The notes below the pieces were generated by a model, which was not told the DNA's origin, made no database searches, and saw only the letters and a list, made by a program, of their open reading frames with translations. DNA of 64,000 nucleotides from Taklimakanibacter lacteus (GTDB taxonomy: Bacteria; Pseudomonadota; Alphaproteobacteria; Rhizobiales; Aestuariivirgaceae): NCBI GenBank assembly GCA_003576695.1, contig QOZQ01000008.1:124001-188000 (forward strand), written 5' to 3'. The translations under genes and the position numbers were made by a program. Within the stretch, counting starts at the first letter, position 1. Each line of letters opens with the position of its first letter. Shown here in pieces: positions 52,992 to 61,130 of this stretch.

Positions 52992-53890
52992 GGGCGGTCT
53001 CCGAGTTGCGCCTCAGGCGTTCCATGCTGGGCAAGAATGACATTCTCGAGCTCTTCGACGTCATGCAGGCGTTGCGGCCACTCGCCGCGCCTGAGGCAGA
53101 AGATGCAGCGCACCACCTCGACGATTCCCTGCAGCAGGAGAAGGACGCCGGTCGCCGGGATCAGCGTCTTGTATTGATAGACCGGCAGGCCGTCCGGACT
53201 GTAGGCCGAATGCTCATGCGTCATCCACGACTGCGCCGCAAAGCCATAGCCCGCATAGATGAAGGCGATGATGCCGGGAAAGAAGAACAGGAAGTAGAGG
53301 ACGAGATCCATCAGCGCCTGGCGGCGCGGCGGCCATGCCCGGTAGAGAAAGTCGCCGCGCACATGCGAATTGCGCGACAGCGCATAGGCGCCTGCCATGA
53401 TGAACAGCGCGCCATAGAGGATATAGCTCGCATCATAGGCCCAGGTGGTCGGGTTGCGCAGCACATAGCGCGCGAAGACCTCATAGCTCACCGCCAGCGT
53501 GAGAACGACGATCGACCAGGCGAAGAGCTTGCCGATGAAGGTCGAGACCTGGTCGACCGGGATCAGCACGCGCTGCAGCCGCGGCCCCCAGCCCTCGTCG
53601 GGCGATCGCTTGGCGAGATTGAGCCAGAAGCTCGTGACGATGGCCAGCGCGCCAACCCAGAACAGCCATGGTGAATAGGCGATCGTGCCGCGTTCCGCAT
53701 GAGCTGCGGCAAGCGGCGCGCAGCGCTCGAACGGGCCGAACAGGCAGAGGAAGGTCTGGCTGGGTCTGAGCCCCTTGCCGGCGACGAGACCGCCGACCAG
53801 CCCATAGGCATAGAGCGACCAGAAGATCGCCAGAATGATGAGGACGACGCCACCCCCGAAAAGAAACAGCGACAGGCGCTGGTTCTTCAT
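52988..53890 (-). CDS. TRAP transporter small permease (DctQ-type) with N-terminal extension
   Basis: This 300-residue membrane protein has its DctQ core in the C-terminal ~180 residues, with VSYEVFARYVLRNPTTWAYDASYILYG and NSHVRGDFLYRAWPPRRQALMDL. Ordinary DctQ proteins are roughly 160-190 residues. Here an extra ~110 residues add two hydrophobic helices (about 8-34 and 75-92) and a loop with two Cys (CLFGPFERC). It supports the large permease. The extra part may be typical of the taurine/mannitol-type subfamily. Confidence 0.88.
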   Translation of the reverse strand: MKNQRLSLFLFGGGVVLIILAIFWSLYAYGLVGGLVAGKGLRPSQTFLCLFGPFERCAPLAAAHAERGTIAYSPWLFWVGALAIVTSFWLNLAKRSPDEGWGPRLQRVLIPVDQVSTFIGKLFAWSIVVLTLAVSYEVFARYVLRNPTTWAYDASYILYGALFIMAGAYALSRNSHVRGDFLYRAWPPRRQALMDLVLYFLFFFPGIIAFIYAGYGFAAQSWMTHEHSAYSPDGLPVYQYKTLIPATGVLLLLQGIVEVVRCIFCLRRGEWPQRLHDVEELENVILAQHGTPEAQLGDRP

Positions 53891-53959
53891 AGCGCCCCCG
53901 CGCAGTCAGATTTGTGCATCCCGCTCCCCTACTTTCTACCCACGAGCCTTTCGTCTCCA

Positions 53960-54206
53960 GGTTTCCCCCTCGCCCGTTGCGAAGCAATGGGAGAGGGTGG
54001 CCAACCTTGCTCCGCCGAAGCGGAAGTTATCTGCTCTGCCGGGGCGAAACCTCGGCTTCGTGAAGGCGAGAGGCCGGGTGAGGGCTCTATCTGGAACCAT
54101 CAGGACCGACACTGAATCCGATAAACCGTCCCTGCGCGAGCTAAGTAAAGAGCCCTCATCCGCCCTTCGGGCACCTTCTCCCATGCTTGCGCACGGGAGA
54201 AGGTAA
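53960..54206. repeat. Mosaic of inverted repeats within the TRAP operon
   Basis: This gene-free stretch of about 250 bp contains several palindromes: cgttgcgaagcaatggg, ccgccgaagcgg...cctcggcttcg, and cgcccttcgggc plus ctcccatgcttgcgcacgggag. The ctctcgccttcac/gtgaaggcgagag motifs recur, and ccttgctccgccgaagcg is shared with 40973-41064. No coding frame is credible. It lies between the binding-protein and small-permease genes and may act as partial terminator or stabiliser. Confidence 0.75.
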
Positions 54207-54218
54207 TAATGGTGAGAG

Positions 54219-55355
54219 CTAAGCCTTGAAGAAGTGATCGTAGGCTGTCTTCTGATCGACTTCCAGATCGAACTGGGTGCTCACCACCCGCTTCGTCCAC
54301 GCCTTTTGCGATTCGACCACCTTGGCGAAGAACGGCTCCTGCGACTGGGCCGTGATCACCTTGTCCCAGGCCGCGAGCTGCGCCTGCAGGACACTGTCGG
54401 GTGTGCGATGCACCTTCACCCCCTGCTCCGTCTTCATCGCCTCGAGATCCTTGGAATAGCGGTCCATCGCCTTCCACGACATGTCGGCGGACGCTGATTC
54501 CGCCGCATATTTCAGGATCGCCTGGAGATCGGGCGTGAGCGCATCATATTTCGACTTGTTGAAGATGATCTCGAAGCACTCCGCCGACTGATGGTAGGAC
54601 TGCAGCATGTAGTCCTTGCTGACATCCGGGAAGCCCAGCAACCGGTCCGAGGACGGATTGTTGAACTCCGCCGCCTCGAGCAGGCCTCTGTCCATCGCCG
54701 GCACGATCTCGCCGCCGCCCAGGATGGTGACCGCCGCGCCCATTTCCTTGAACAGGTCGGCCGAGAGGCCGACGGTGCGGTATTTGAGGCCTGACAGGTC
54801 TTCCGGCTTCTCGACCGGCTTCTTGAACCAGCCGAGCGGCTGGGTGGGCATCGGCCCGGTGAGGAAGCCGACGAGATTGAGGCCGAGCACCTGCTGGACG
54901 AGTTCGTCATAGAGCGCCTGGCCGCCGCCATATTTCATCCAGCCGACCATCTGGTTGGCGCGCCAGCCCCAGGCGGGCGGCGTGCCGAACAATGAATAGG
55001 CCTTGTGCTTGCCATACCAGTAGGCGCACACGCCGTGCCCGCCATCGAGCGTGCCGGCAATGACCGCATCCTGCACCTCGAAGGCCTTGGCGACGGCTCC
55101 TGCCGCCAGCAATTCGAGCTTGAGACGGCCGCCCGACATGTCGTTGACGCGGCTCACATAGTCTTGTGCATATTCATGAAAGATGTCCTTGGACGGCCAG
55201 GTGCTCTGGAATTTGAACACCATCGCCTCCTGGGCGCGGGCGACATTGGGCACCGACAAAGCGGCCGCTCCGGCGACCGCCGTTGCGCCCGTCTTGAGGA
55301 AGTTTCGGCGCGATTTCGCGACCACGTCTTTCGTGGCCTTTTTGTCTCTTTTCAT
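54219..55355 (-). CDS. TRAP transporter substrate-binding protein (DctP-type), Tat leader
   Basis: The 378-residue precursor starts MKRDKKATKDVVAKSRRNFLKTGATAVAGAAALSVP, with a twin-arginine SRRNFLK signal. The DctP-family body has FKFQSTWPSKDIFHEYAQDYVSRVNDMSGGRLKLELL and the conserved selectivity Arg region GLKYRTVGLSADLFKEMGA. It resembles the FcbT/mannitol-chloroaromatic TRAP group. ATG 55355 follows a good GAGG site. It is divergent from the FAD oxidase gene, which hints that the ligand is an amine or amino acid oxidised by that enzyme. Confidence 0.92.
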   Translation of the reverse strand: MKRDKKATKDVVAKSRRNFLKTGATAVAGAAALSVPNVARAQEAMVFKFQSTWPSKDIFHEYAQDYVSRVNDMSGGRLKLELLAAGAVAKAFEVQDAVIAGTLDGGHGVCAYWYGKHKAYSLFGTPPAWGWRANQMVGWMKYGGGQALYDELVQQVLGLNLVGFLTGPMPTQPLGWFKKPVEKPEDLSGLKYRTVGLSADLFKEMGAAVTILGGGEIVPAMDRGLLEAAEFNNPSSDRLLGFPDVSKDYMLQSYHQSAECFEIIFNKSKYDALTPDLQAILKYAAESASADMSWKAMDRYSKDLEAMKTEQGVKVHRTPDSVLQAQLAAWDKVITAQSQEPFFAKVVESQKAWTKRVVSTQFDLEVDQKTAYDHFFKA

Positions 55356-55572
55356 GAGGTTCCTCCCTGGTTGACGCCTGGGTTCTTGCCTGTGGCGTTT
55401 GCGCGTGAGTGTGCAGGAGAAACCGGGGTGAGGCAACTTGCCGCGTCATTCAACTAACGTCGAAGCCGGGTTTTCGGAATAGATCAGAAGCCTCGCTTAA
55501 GTGGCTGTTTTTGAAACGCTAAACGGCCAGTGTTATTGTTCACCGGACTCCAACTCGTGGAAACGCACCTCC

Positions 55573-56880
55573 ATGCCATCACAGATATTTCATCCCGGCT
55601 TCAAGGCGCGCCCCTTCTGGTGGGAAGCCTATGCGCCTGAGGCACTTGCCCCGATCGACCTGCCCAGGGAAGCGCGTGTCGCCATTGTCGGTGCCGGCTA
55701 TGCCGGGCTCTCTGCGGCGCTTGCTCTGAACGATGCCGGCCTCGACTGCATCATTCTCGATGCCAATGAGCCGGGCTTCGGCGCCTCGACGCGCAATGGC
55801 GGCATGGTGTCGGGCGGCGTCAATGTCGGCAAGCGCTATCTGGCCAAGCCCATGGCACCCGAGGAGGCAGCGCCTTTCCTGGGCGATGCCGCCGAAGCTT
55901 TCACCCATATCGAGGCGCTGATCGAGCGCGAGAAGATCGCCTGCCATTGGACCAAGGCCGGCTATTTCCTCGGCGCCTGGTGCAACAGCCACTATCGCGA
56001 CATGGAAAAGAAGATCAAGGCGCTCAATGCCAATGCGCGATCGGGCGCCTATATCGTGCCGCGCGAGCGCCAGCGCGAAGAGATCGGTTCGGATTATTAT
56101 CGCGGCGGCATGGTGGTGGAGCGCGCCGCCCATATCCACCCTGCCCTCTATTACCAGGGCCTGCTCGAAATCATCCGTAAGCGGAATATTCCGATCGCCT
56201 CGAAGACACCGGTGACGAAGCTCACGCCGACCGGCAAGGACTGGACCGTGACGACGCCCCGTGGCGAAATCAAAGCCGGCGATGTGGTGATCGCGACCAA
56301 CGGCTATACCGGCGATGTCACGCCGCAATTCAAGCGTCGCGTGGTGCCGATCGGCTCCTATATCATCGCCACCGAAGAGCTTTCACCCGAGATCGCGGCC
56401 TCCCTGTCGCCGAAGAACCGCTCGATCGCCGATACCCGCCGGGTTCTGACCTATTACCGCATGTCGCCCGACGGCAAGCGCCTCATCTTCGGGGGACGCG
56501 CCAAATTCGGCCAGACCGATCCCGTCGACACCGCGCCCATCCTTTACGGCTTCATGCTCGACCGCTATCCGCAGCTCAAAGGCGTGAAGATCACCCATGC
56601 CTGGACCGGCAATGTGGCTTTCACCCTCGACGAGATGCCGCATATGGGCAAGTTCGACAATCTCCATTACGCGCTGGGCTGCAATGGCTCAGGCGTCGCG
56701 ATGCTGAGCTATCTGGGCTTCCAGACGGGCCGCAAGATCGCCGGCCGCGTCAACCGCATCTGCGCCTTCGACCGCGAGGATTTCCCCGATCATCCATTCT
56801 ACAACGGCAACACCTGGTTTGTGCCGTGGATCGGGCGCTATTTCCGCACCCGCGACTGGATCGATCGGAATATTGGGTAA
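55573..56880 (+). CDS. FAD-dependent amine oxidoreductase (DAO family, PuuB-like)
   Basis: The 435-residue flavoprotein has the dinucleotide motif VAIVGAGYAGLSAALAL (about residues 36-52), FGASTRNGGMVSGG and VVIATNGYTGDVTP. A C-terminal HAWTGNVAFTLDEMPHMGKF...GCNGSGVAMLSYLG part is as in gamma-glutamylputrescine/sarcosine-type oxidases. It oxidises a secondary or primary amine to imine plus H2O2 or reduced acceptor. The N-terminal MPSQIFHPGFKARPFWWEAY pattern fits ATG 55573. The frame opens at GTG 55501, within a promoter-like area with inverted repeat GGCTGTTT/AAACGGCC. Confidence 0.9.
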   Translation: MPSQIFHPGFKARPFWWEAYAPEALAPIDLPREARVAIVGAGYAGLSAALALNDAGLDCIILDANEPGFGASTRNGGMVSGGVNVGKRYLAKPMAPEEAAPFLGDAAEAFTHIEALIEREKIACHWTKAGYFLGAWCNSHYRDMEKKIKALNANARSGAYIVPRERQREEIGSDYYRGGMVVERAAHIHPALYYQGLLEIIRKRNIPIASKTPVTKLTPTGKDWTVTTPRGEIKAGDVVIATNGYTGDVTPQFKRRVVPIGSYIIATEELSPEIAASLSPKNRSIADTRRVLTYYRMSPDGKRLIFGGRAKFGQTDPVDTAPILYGFMLDRYPQLKGVKITHAWTGNVAFTLDEMPHMGKFDNLHYALGCNGSGVAMLSYLGFQTGRKIAGRVNRICAFDREDFPDHPFYNGNTWFVPWIGRYFRTRDWIDRNIG

Positions 56881-56988
56881 ACACAATCTTAAGTTTTAGA
56901 CAATCTCCTTCCCCGACTCTTTTCAAATTGTTAGCAGTCAGTATTGTAGAGGGTTTGGGCGCGGATCGCGGGTGGGGACCCTAACCAA

Positions 56989-58242
56989 ATGGACTCGGCT
57001 GACCTGTTGAAGGATGACTCTGTCCATCAGTGGTACCGGATAATTATGGGCTTCGACTGGAAGCTTGTTCAATTCGTAATCAACGAACTGAACATTGGCC
57101 CTAACCACTTGGTTCTCGACCCGTTTTGTGGCGCTGGTACAACGCTGGTCCAATGCAAGAAGCAAGGCATTAAATCTGTAGGCATTGACGCCAACCCAGT
57201 CTGCATTCTAGCGTCAAAAGTAAAAACATTCTGGAATCTCGAGCCGAACGCTCTTATCGGGCTGTCAAAAAAGATCCTTCAGACATCAGAGCAGATCGAA
57301 AAGAAAGAAATCGTTTCGAACGATATTGCACTGCAATACCTACGTGAAAGCGGCATGATCGATCGTGGTTGGCTTTCGGATCACAAGGCCCGGAAAGTCG
57401 TCGCAATCCGGTTGGCGATTGAACAGATTGCAATGAAGCCACCGCAACGAAAGTTTTTTCGCCTCGCCCTGATCTCCGCCATCGTAGATAAAATCGCTGA
57501 TATAAAATTCGGTCCCGAAGTCTACTGCCTTCCACAACCCAAGCGAACACAAGTACAGGCCAGCTTCCAAGAAACCGTCAATACGATGATTGGAGATCTT
57601 GCTCGAGCTGCACCGCATCTGCGACAAACCGCCAGCAGTAAGATATTCGAGGGAGATTCTCGCCAAGAGGCCTTGCTCACAAAAGCAGTTCCAAACGGCG
57701 CAGATTTCGTGATTACATCGCCTCCCTATCCTGCTGAGCACGACTACACGCGAAGTACCCGTCTGGAACTCGTTATGTTGGGGCACGTCAAGAGCAATGA
57801 CGATATTCGAGCTCTGAAGAAGAAGATGGTTCGATGCCATACCAAGGGAATATATAAAGGCGATACTGAAGCGCGAACGGGCAATCGTTATTCAAGTGTG
57901 CGTGAGATTTCAAAAGAATTGAACCGTCGCGCCAGAGGGCGAACGGACGGGTTCTCTCGGCTCTATGGGCAAATGGTCAGTGAGTATTTTGGCGGAATGA
58001 TCACCCATCTGCGCGCAACATCCAGGGCTCTTAAGCCTGGCGGGTATTGTGCATACGTCATTAGGGATCAAAAATCGCTTTTGGGGCTGTATATAGATAC
58101 CCCATCCATCATAGCTAAACTGGCAAGCTCTCCCGCTCAGGGGCTGAAATTTGTTGATTCAATAGAATGGAAAACCGCAAAAGGCTCAACTGGCAACCGC
58201 CTATTGAGTGAGCGAATTCTGATCCTTCGAAAACCAAAATAA
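56989..58242 (+). CDS. SPPY-type DNA methyltransferase (predicted N4-cytosine/N6-adenine)
   Basis: This 417-residue amino-methyltransferase has its AdoMet motif LDPFCGAGTT (D44-T52) before the catalytic motif ITSPPYPAEHDY (SPPY 244-247), with about 190 residues between. SPPY is usual for N4-cytosine enzymes. The order motif I then motif IV argues against the beta class. The gene is clearly richer in A+T than its left neighbour. No start codon exists upstream before an in-frame stop (56947), so the N-terminus is short. It is followed 8 bp later by a GHKL ATPase gene, suggesting a restriction- or defence-like operon. Confidence 0.85.
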   Translation: MDSADLLKDDSVHQWYRIIMGFDWKLVQFVINELNIGPNHLVLDPFCGAGTTLVQCKKQGIKSVGIDANPVCILASKVKTFWNLEPNALIGLSKKILQTSEQIEKKEIVSNDIALQYLRESGMIDRGWLSDHKARKVVAIRLAIEQIAMKPPQRKFFRLALISAIVDKIADIKFGPEVYCLPQPKRTQVQASFQETVNTMIGDLARAAPHLRQTASSKIFEGDSRQEALLTKAVPNGADFVITSPPYPAEHDYTRSTRLELVMLGHVKSNDDIRALKKKMVRCHTKGIYKGDTEARTGNRYSSVREISKELNRRARGRTDGFSRLYGQMVSEYFGGMITHLRATSRALKPGGYCAYVIRDQKSLLGLYIDTPSIIAKLASSPAQGLKFVDSIEWKTAKGSTGNRLLSERILILRKPK

Positions 58243-58250
58243 CGACCACC

Positions 58251-59996
58251 ATGCCCGAACAGTGGAAGCCAATTGTCCTTTCCGCCAAAGTGTTCGGCCA
58301 CATCTCGCAGGGCATGTACCGCACTCCTGCGGGCGCGATTAAAGAATTAATCTCCAACTCCTTCGATGCCGACTCTCGCTTGGTGCGCATTCACACCGGC
58401 TATCCTCACTTCGATACGTTCTCATGCGAGGATGACGGCACCGGTATGTCACGAGATGAATTCCTCAGATTGATGGATCAGGGAATAGGCAGCAGCTACA
58501 AGCGGGCAAACAACAAAACGACAACAGATAAGTATAAGCGACCATTAATTGGTCGACTTGGTCTCGGCATTCTAGCGCTCGCGCAGATATGCTCTCGCTT
58601 CGACATCGTATCTCATCACCGCGAAACGAAAACTGCATTTCGAGCGACGATAAAGTTCCCCCCCTATACCCGGGAGGAAATGGATAAAATCACAGCAAAG
58701 ACAAGCGCGAAAGAGGAGTTCGTTCAGGGGGGAGAGTATCAATTCGATGAGGAGAAATTTTCAGTCGAAAAACAGGGGGTTCGCGTATTCACCAAATATC
58801 TTCGCGAGTCGTTTCGAAAGCGCATGCGCTCGTCACTGTCGCGTTATGCAAATAAGAAGATCCTTAAACAATCGAGACCTTACAAAAACTTTGAGAACTT
58901 CTTAGAGGCAATATATCAACCGCATTCGCTCAACAAATCTTTGAATTTGCTCTCTGACTACGATCAAATGATTTTTGGACTAGCCCTCGCTCCACCTTTG
59001 CCTTTCATAAGCAACAGAAACATTGTAACAAAAATTCCAGCTGTTGCAACACGACAAACCGAGCTGAGTGAGTACAAATTTCAAGTCCTGGTTGACAATA
59101 TATCTCTTGCTAACCCTGTCTGCCTACCGTCAGACAGAAAAGACTCCTCCACTAGCAAATGCCGCGTAAAAGGAGCAGAGATCAAAGACTTCCCTTTAGT
59201 CGACGGGCCTTATAAAGCCAAATGCCAGGTAACCCAGCATCACGTAGCTGTTGTCGATTCTGATGAAACATTCAACCTCTATGCGTTCGACTATAACAAC
59301 AAGGACGTCGCAGGAAGTAGACTTGCTTTTTCTGGATATCTTTTTCAACAAACCGGGCGCCTCTACCCCCGAGACATTCAGGGAATTCTAATTCGCCTCA
59401 ACAATGTCGCAATCGGCAAATTTGACAACGGAATGCTCACGTACCCCTATGCCGAGGGGCCAAGATACTCAATGGTTTCCAGCGAAGTCTTCGTACGAAA
59501 TGGTTTTGAGGATGCGCTTAATATCGACCGCGACAGCTTCAATGAACTACACCCCCATTATATCCGGCTGCAGGCATATATGCATGCTTTGTTACATGAG
59601 CTGATCTTCCCTGAAACTTGGGGAGAGGAAAAGCAACGTAACCGCCAGCGGAAAGATACAATCAAGGTTGAGCAAGACACTCGATTCGTAACAAATCTTA
59701 GTAGGGCGACAGGAGATCCGGTCAGATCAATTCGCAGGGTGGAGGTAGCAAAGGAAAAGGGCGCCCACACACCCAGAAGCGTTCCCGTCCAGCCTGTGGA
59801 GTTTCACTCCCAGAATGAAGAGATCGAAGTCAATGCCGACCACGCGCTTCTCCAACCTCTGTTCCGCCGCACGAAGTACGCACCGTTAATTGAAAGGCTC
59901 GTCGTCGCGTTTGAACGCTCGAACTCCGAACCAACCGTAGCGAAGAGACGAGAGCTTTTTTACAAGCTTTTGAACGACATTTTCTCTGACCTATAG
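58251..59996 (+). CDS. GHKL ATPase, MutL/MORC/Hsp90-like, in a methyltransferase operon
   Basis: The 581-residue protein has an N-terminal GHKL ATPase with N-box KELISNSFDAD (residues 31-41), G1 box CEDDGTGM (59-66) and G2 box IGRLGLGILA (100-109). These are the ATP-lid residues of the MutL/MORC/HSP90 superfamily. A second alpha/beta part (S5-like, about 330-440) and a helical C-terminal tail follow. No MutL endonuclease motif is seen. MutL/MORC-like ATPases beside DNA methyltransferases are a described theme of bacterial restriction-modification neighbourhoods. A clamp-like DNA-binding role is likely but unproven. Confidence 0.8.
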   Translation: MPEQWKPIVLSAKVFGHISQGMYRTPAGAIKELISNSFDADSRLVRIHTGYPHFDTFSCEDDGTGMSRDEFLRLMDQGIGSSYKRANNKTTTDKYKRPLIGRLGLGILALAQICSRFDIVSHHRETKTAFRATIKFPPYTREEMDKITAKTSAKEEFVQGGEYQFDEEKFSVEKQGVRVFTKYLRESFRKRMRSSLSRYANKKILKQSRPYKNFENFLEAIYQPHSLNKSLNLLSDYDQMIFGLALAPPLPFISNRNIVTKIPAVATRQTELSEYKFQVLVDNISLANPVCLPSDRKDSSTSKCRVKGAEIKDFPLVDGPYKAKCQVTQHHVAVVDSDETFNLYAFDYNNKDVAGSRLAFSGYLFQQTGRLYPRDIQGILIRLNNVAIGKFDNGMLTYPYAEGPRYSMVSSEVFVRNGFEDALNIDRDSFNELHPHYIRLQAYMHALLHELIFPETWGEEKQRNRQRKDTIKVEQDTRFVTNLSRATGDPVRSIRRVEVAKEKGAHTPRSVPVQPVEFHSQNEEIEVNADHALLQPLFRRTKYAPLIERLVVAFERSNSEPTVAKRRELFYKLLNDIFSDL

Positions 59997-60003
59997 GGTT
60001 ATC

Positions 60004-61110
60004 ATGTCAGATTTCGGCAAATACTGGAAAGATCTGAAGAAACACAAAAAGCGGAATGAGCACTGGCTTCCGCATATAAAGGGGCTTGCCAAAAAGCTGA
60101 ACGGCACGAGATCACTCCGTTACTTTACTCTTTGCGCTCGCCCAATGATCGATGTCTTTATGCTTGTTAAGGAAGGTGTTTTGCTTCTGGATACAGAAAG
60201 CCATGCCATTGACTCAGTTCAGTTCTGTGAACTTGATCCCGAACATTTCGTGGAGATTCGAGATCTGGTTGCTCGCGAAGATGCGGGCTTTCAAGATCGA
60301 CTCGAACCAGCCGTCTTATTTGAAGATGACAGTTTCACAATGGAGTTCCCAAGCCTCGATAGTATTTCTGAGAAGCTAGAGGATGAGGGCTTCTTAAGAG
60401 AAGAAGATAAGGTAGATCGTCTGCAACTAAAACGGACACACTTTCGCATCAAAGAGTCTTTTCCATATGATTTTATCAATTTGGATTTTTGCGATCACTA
60501 CTATCCAGAGCCTCCGGATATCATGAGAATAAACAATACAGTGGAGCGATTTCTTAAGTGGCAGAATCAGACTAGCTCAGACGGCTCAAGCGTCGAAGAA
60601 TTTGTCTTAGCAGTCACGTGCAGACATGACGAAAAATTTCCGCAAGCAGCAAAGGCGCGCCTAATCAACTTAATCAAGGAAAACTGTAAATCGGACGCCT
60701 ATAAATCTGAAATAGAAAAGACCCGTAAGCTCACCAAGATTGACGATTGGGCGAATGTTGACCTGCAGGACTTTTTCTTTTCTGGATGGCCAAAAGATAT
60801 CGCAGGCGCCGCACGAGAAAACGGGTGGGCGATAGAGATACTAGACTACGTTTACTACAGTAGGCTTGGTGATTCTGGGACGCCGTACATTATGGCGTGC
60901 TTGGTAGCGAGGTTTACGCGTAACAATCCAGTCGGGAAGTATCTGACGGCGGCATTTCACGCACTGGAGAAGAACAAGAGGATACTAATTCCTGAAATCA
61001 ATCCAGACTCGGCCGACGGAAAGACGCTGATATCAAATCTAAAAGCAATTGTTGCCGTTCGGAATGCTCAGGCTGAGAGAGTACATCGACCTGGATTACC
61101 AGATCCTTGA
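60004..61110 (+). CDS. Unrecognised protein of the methyltransferase-GHKL operon
   Basis: The 368-residue protein is rich in charged residues and starts 7 bp after the ATPase stop, so it is in the same operon. Notable segments are FINLDFCDHYYPEPP (near residues 158-172), where Asp, Cys, Asp and His cluster. SSVEEFVLAVTCRHDEKFPQAAKARLINLI and IPYIMACLVARFTRNNPVG-like C-terminal sequence (TPYIMACLVARFT here) follow. There is no signal peptide or membrane helix. I do not recognise the family. The position suggests a third component, perhaps effector or nuclease, of a defence-type system, but no nuclease motif can be named with confidence. Confidence 0.75.
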   Translation: MSDFGKYWKDLKKHKKRNEHWLPHIKGLAKKLNGTRSLRYFTLCARPMIDVFMLVKEGVLLLDTESHAIDSVQFCELDPEHFVEIRDLVAREDAGFQDRLEPAVLFEDDSFTMEFPSLDSISEKLEDEGFLREEDKVDRLQLKRTHFRIKESFPYDFINLDFCDHYYPEPPDIMRINNTVERFLKWQNQTSSDGSSVEEFVLAVTCRHDEKFPQAAKARLINLIKENCKSDAYKSEIEKTRKLTKIDDWANVDLQDFFFSGWPKDIAGAARENGWAIEILDYVYYSRLGDSGTPYIMACLVARFTRNNPVGKYLTAAFHALEKNKRILIPEINPDSADGKTLISNLKAIVAVRNAQAERVHRPGLPDP

Positions 61111-61130
61111 GTGCCTGCTACTACCCAGGA

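Noticed and set aside
58251-59996. Chromosomal mismatch repair MutL
   Set aside because: Only the GHKL part matches. The C-terminal MutL dimerisation/endonuclease motifs are absent, and the gene sits in a methyltransferase operon of foreign composition.
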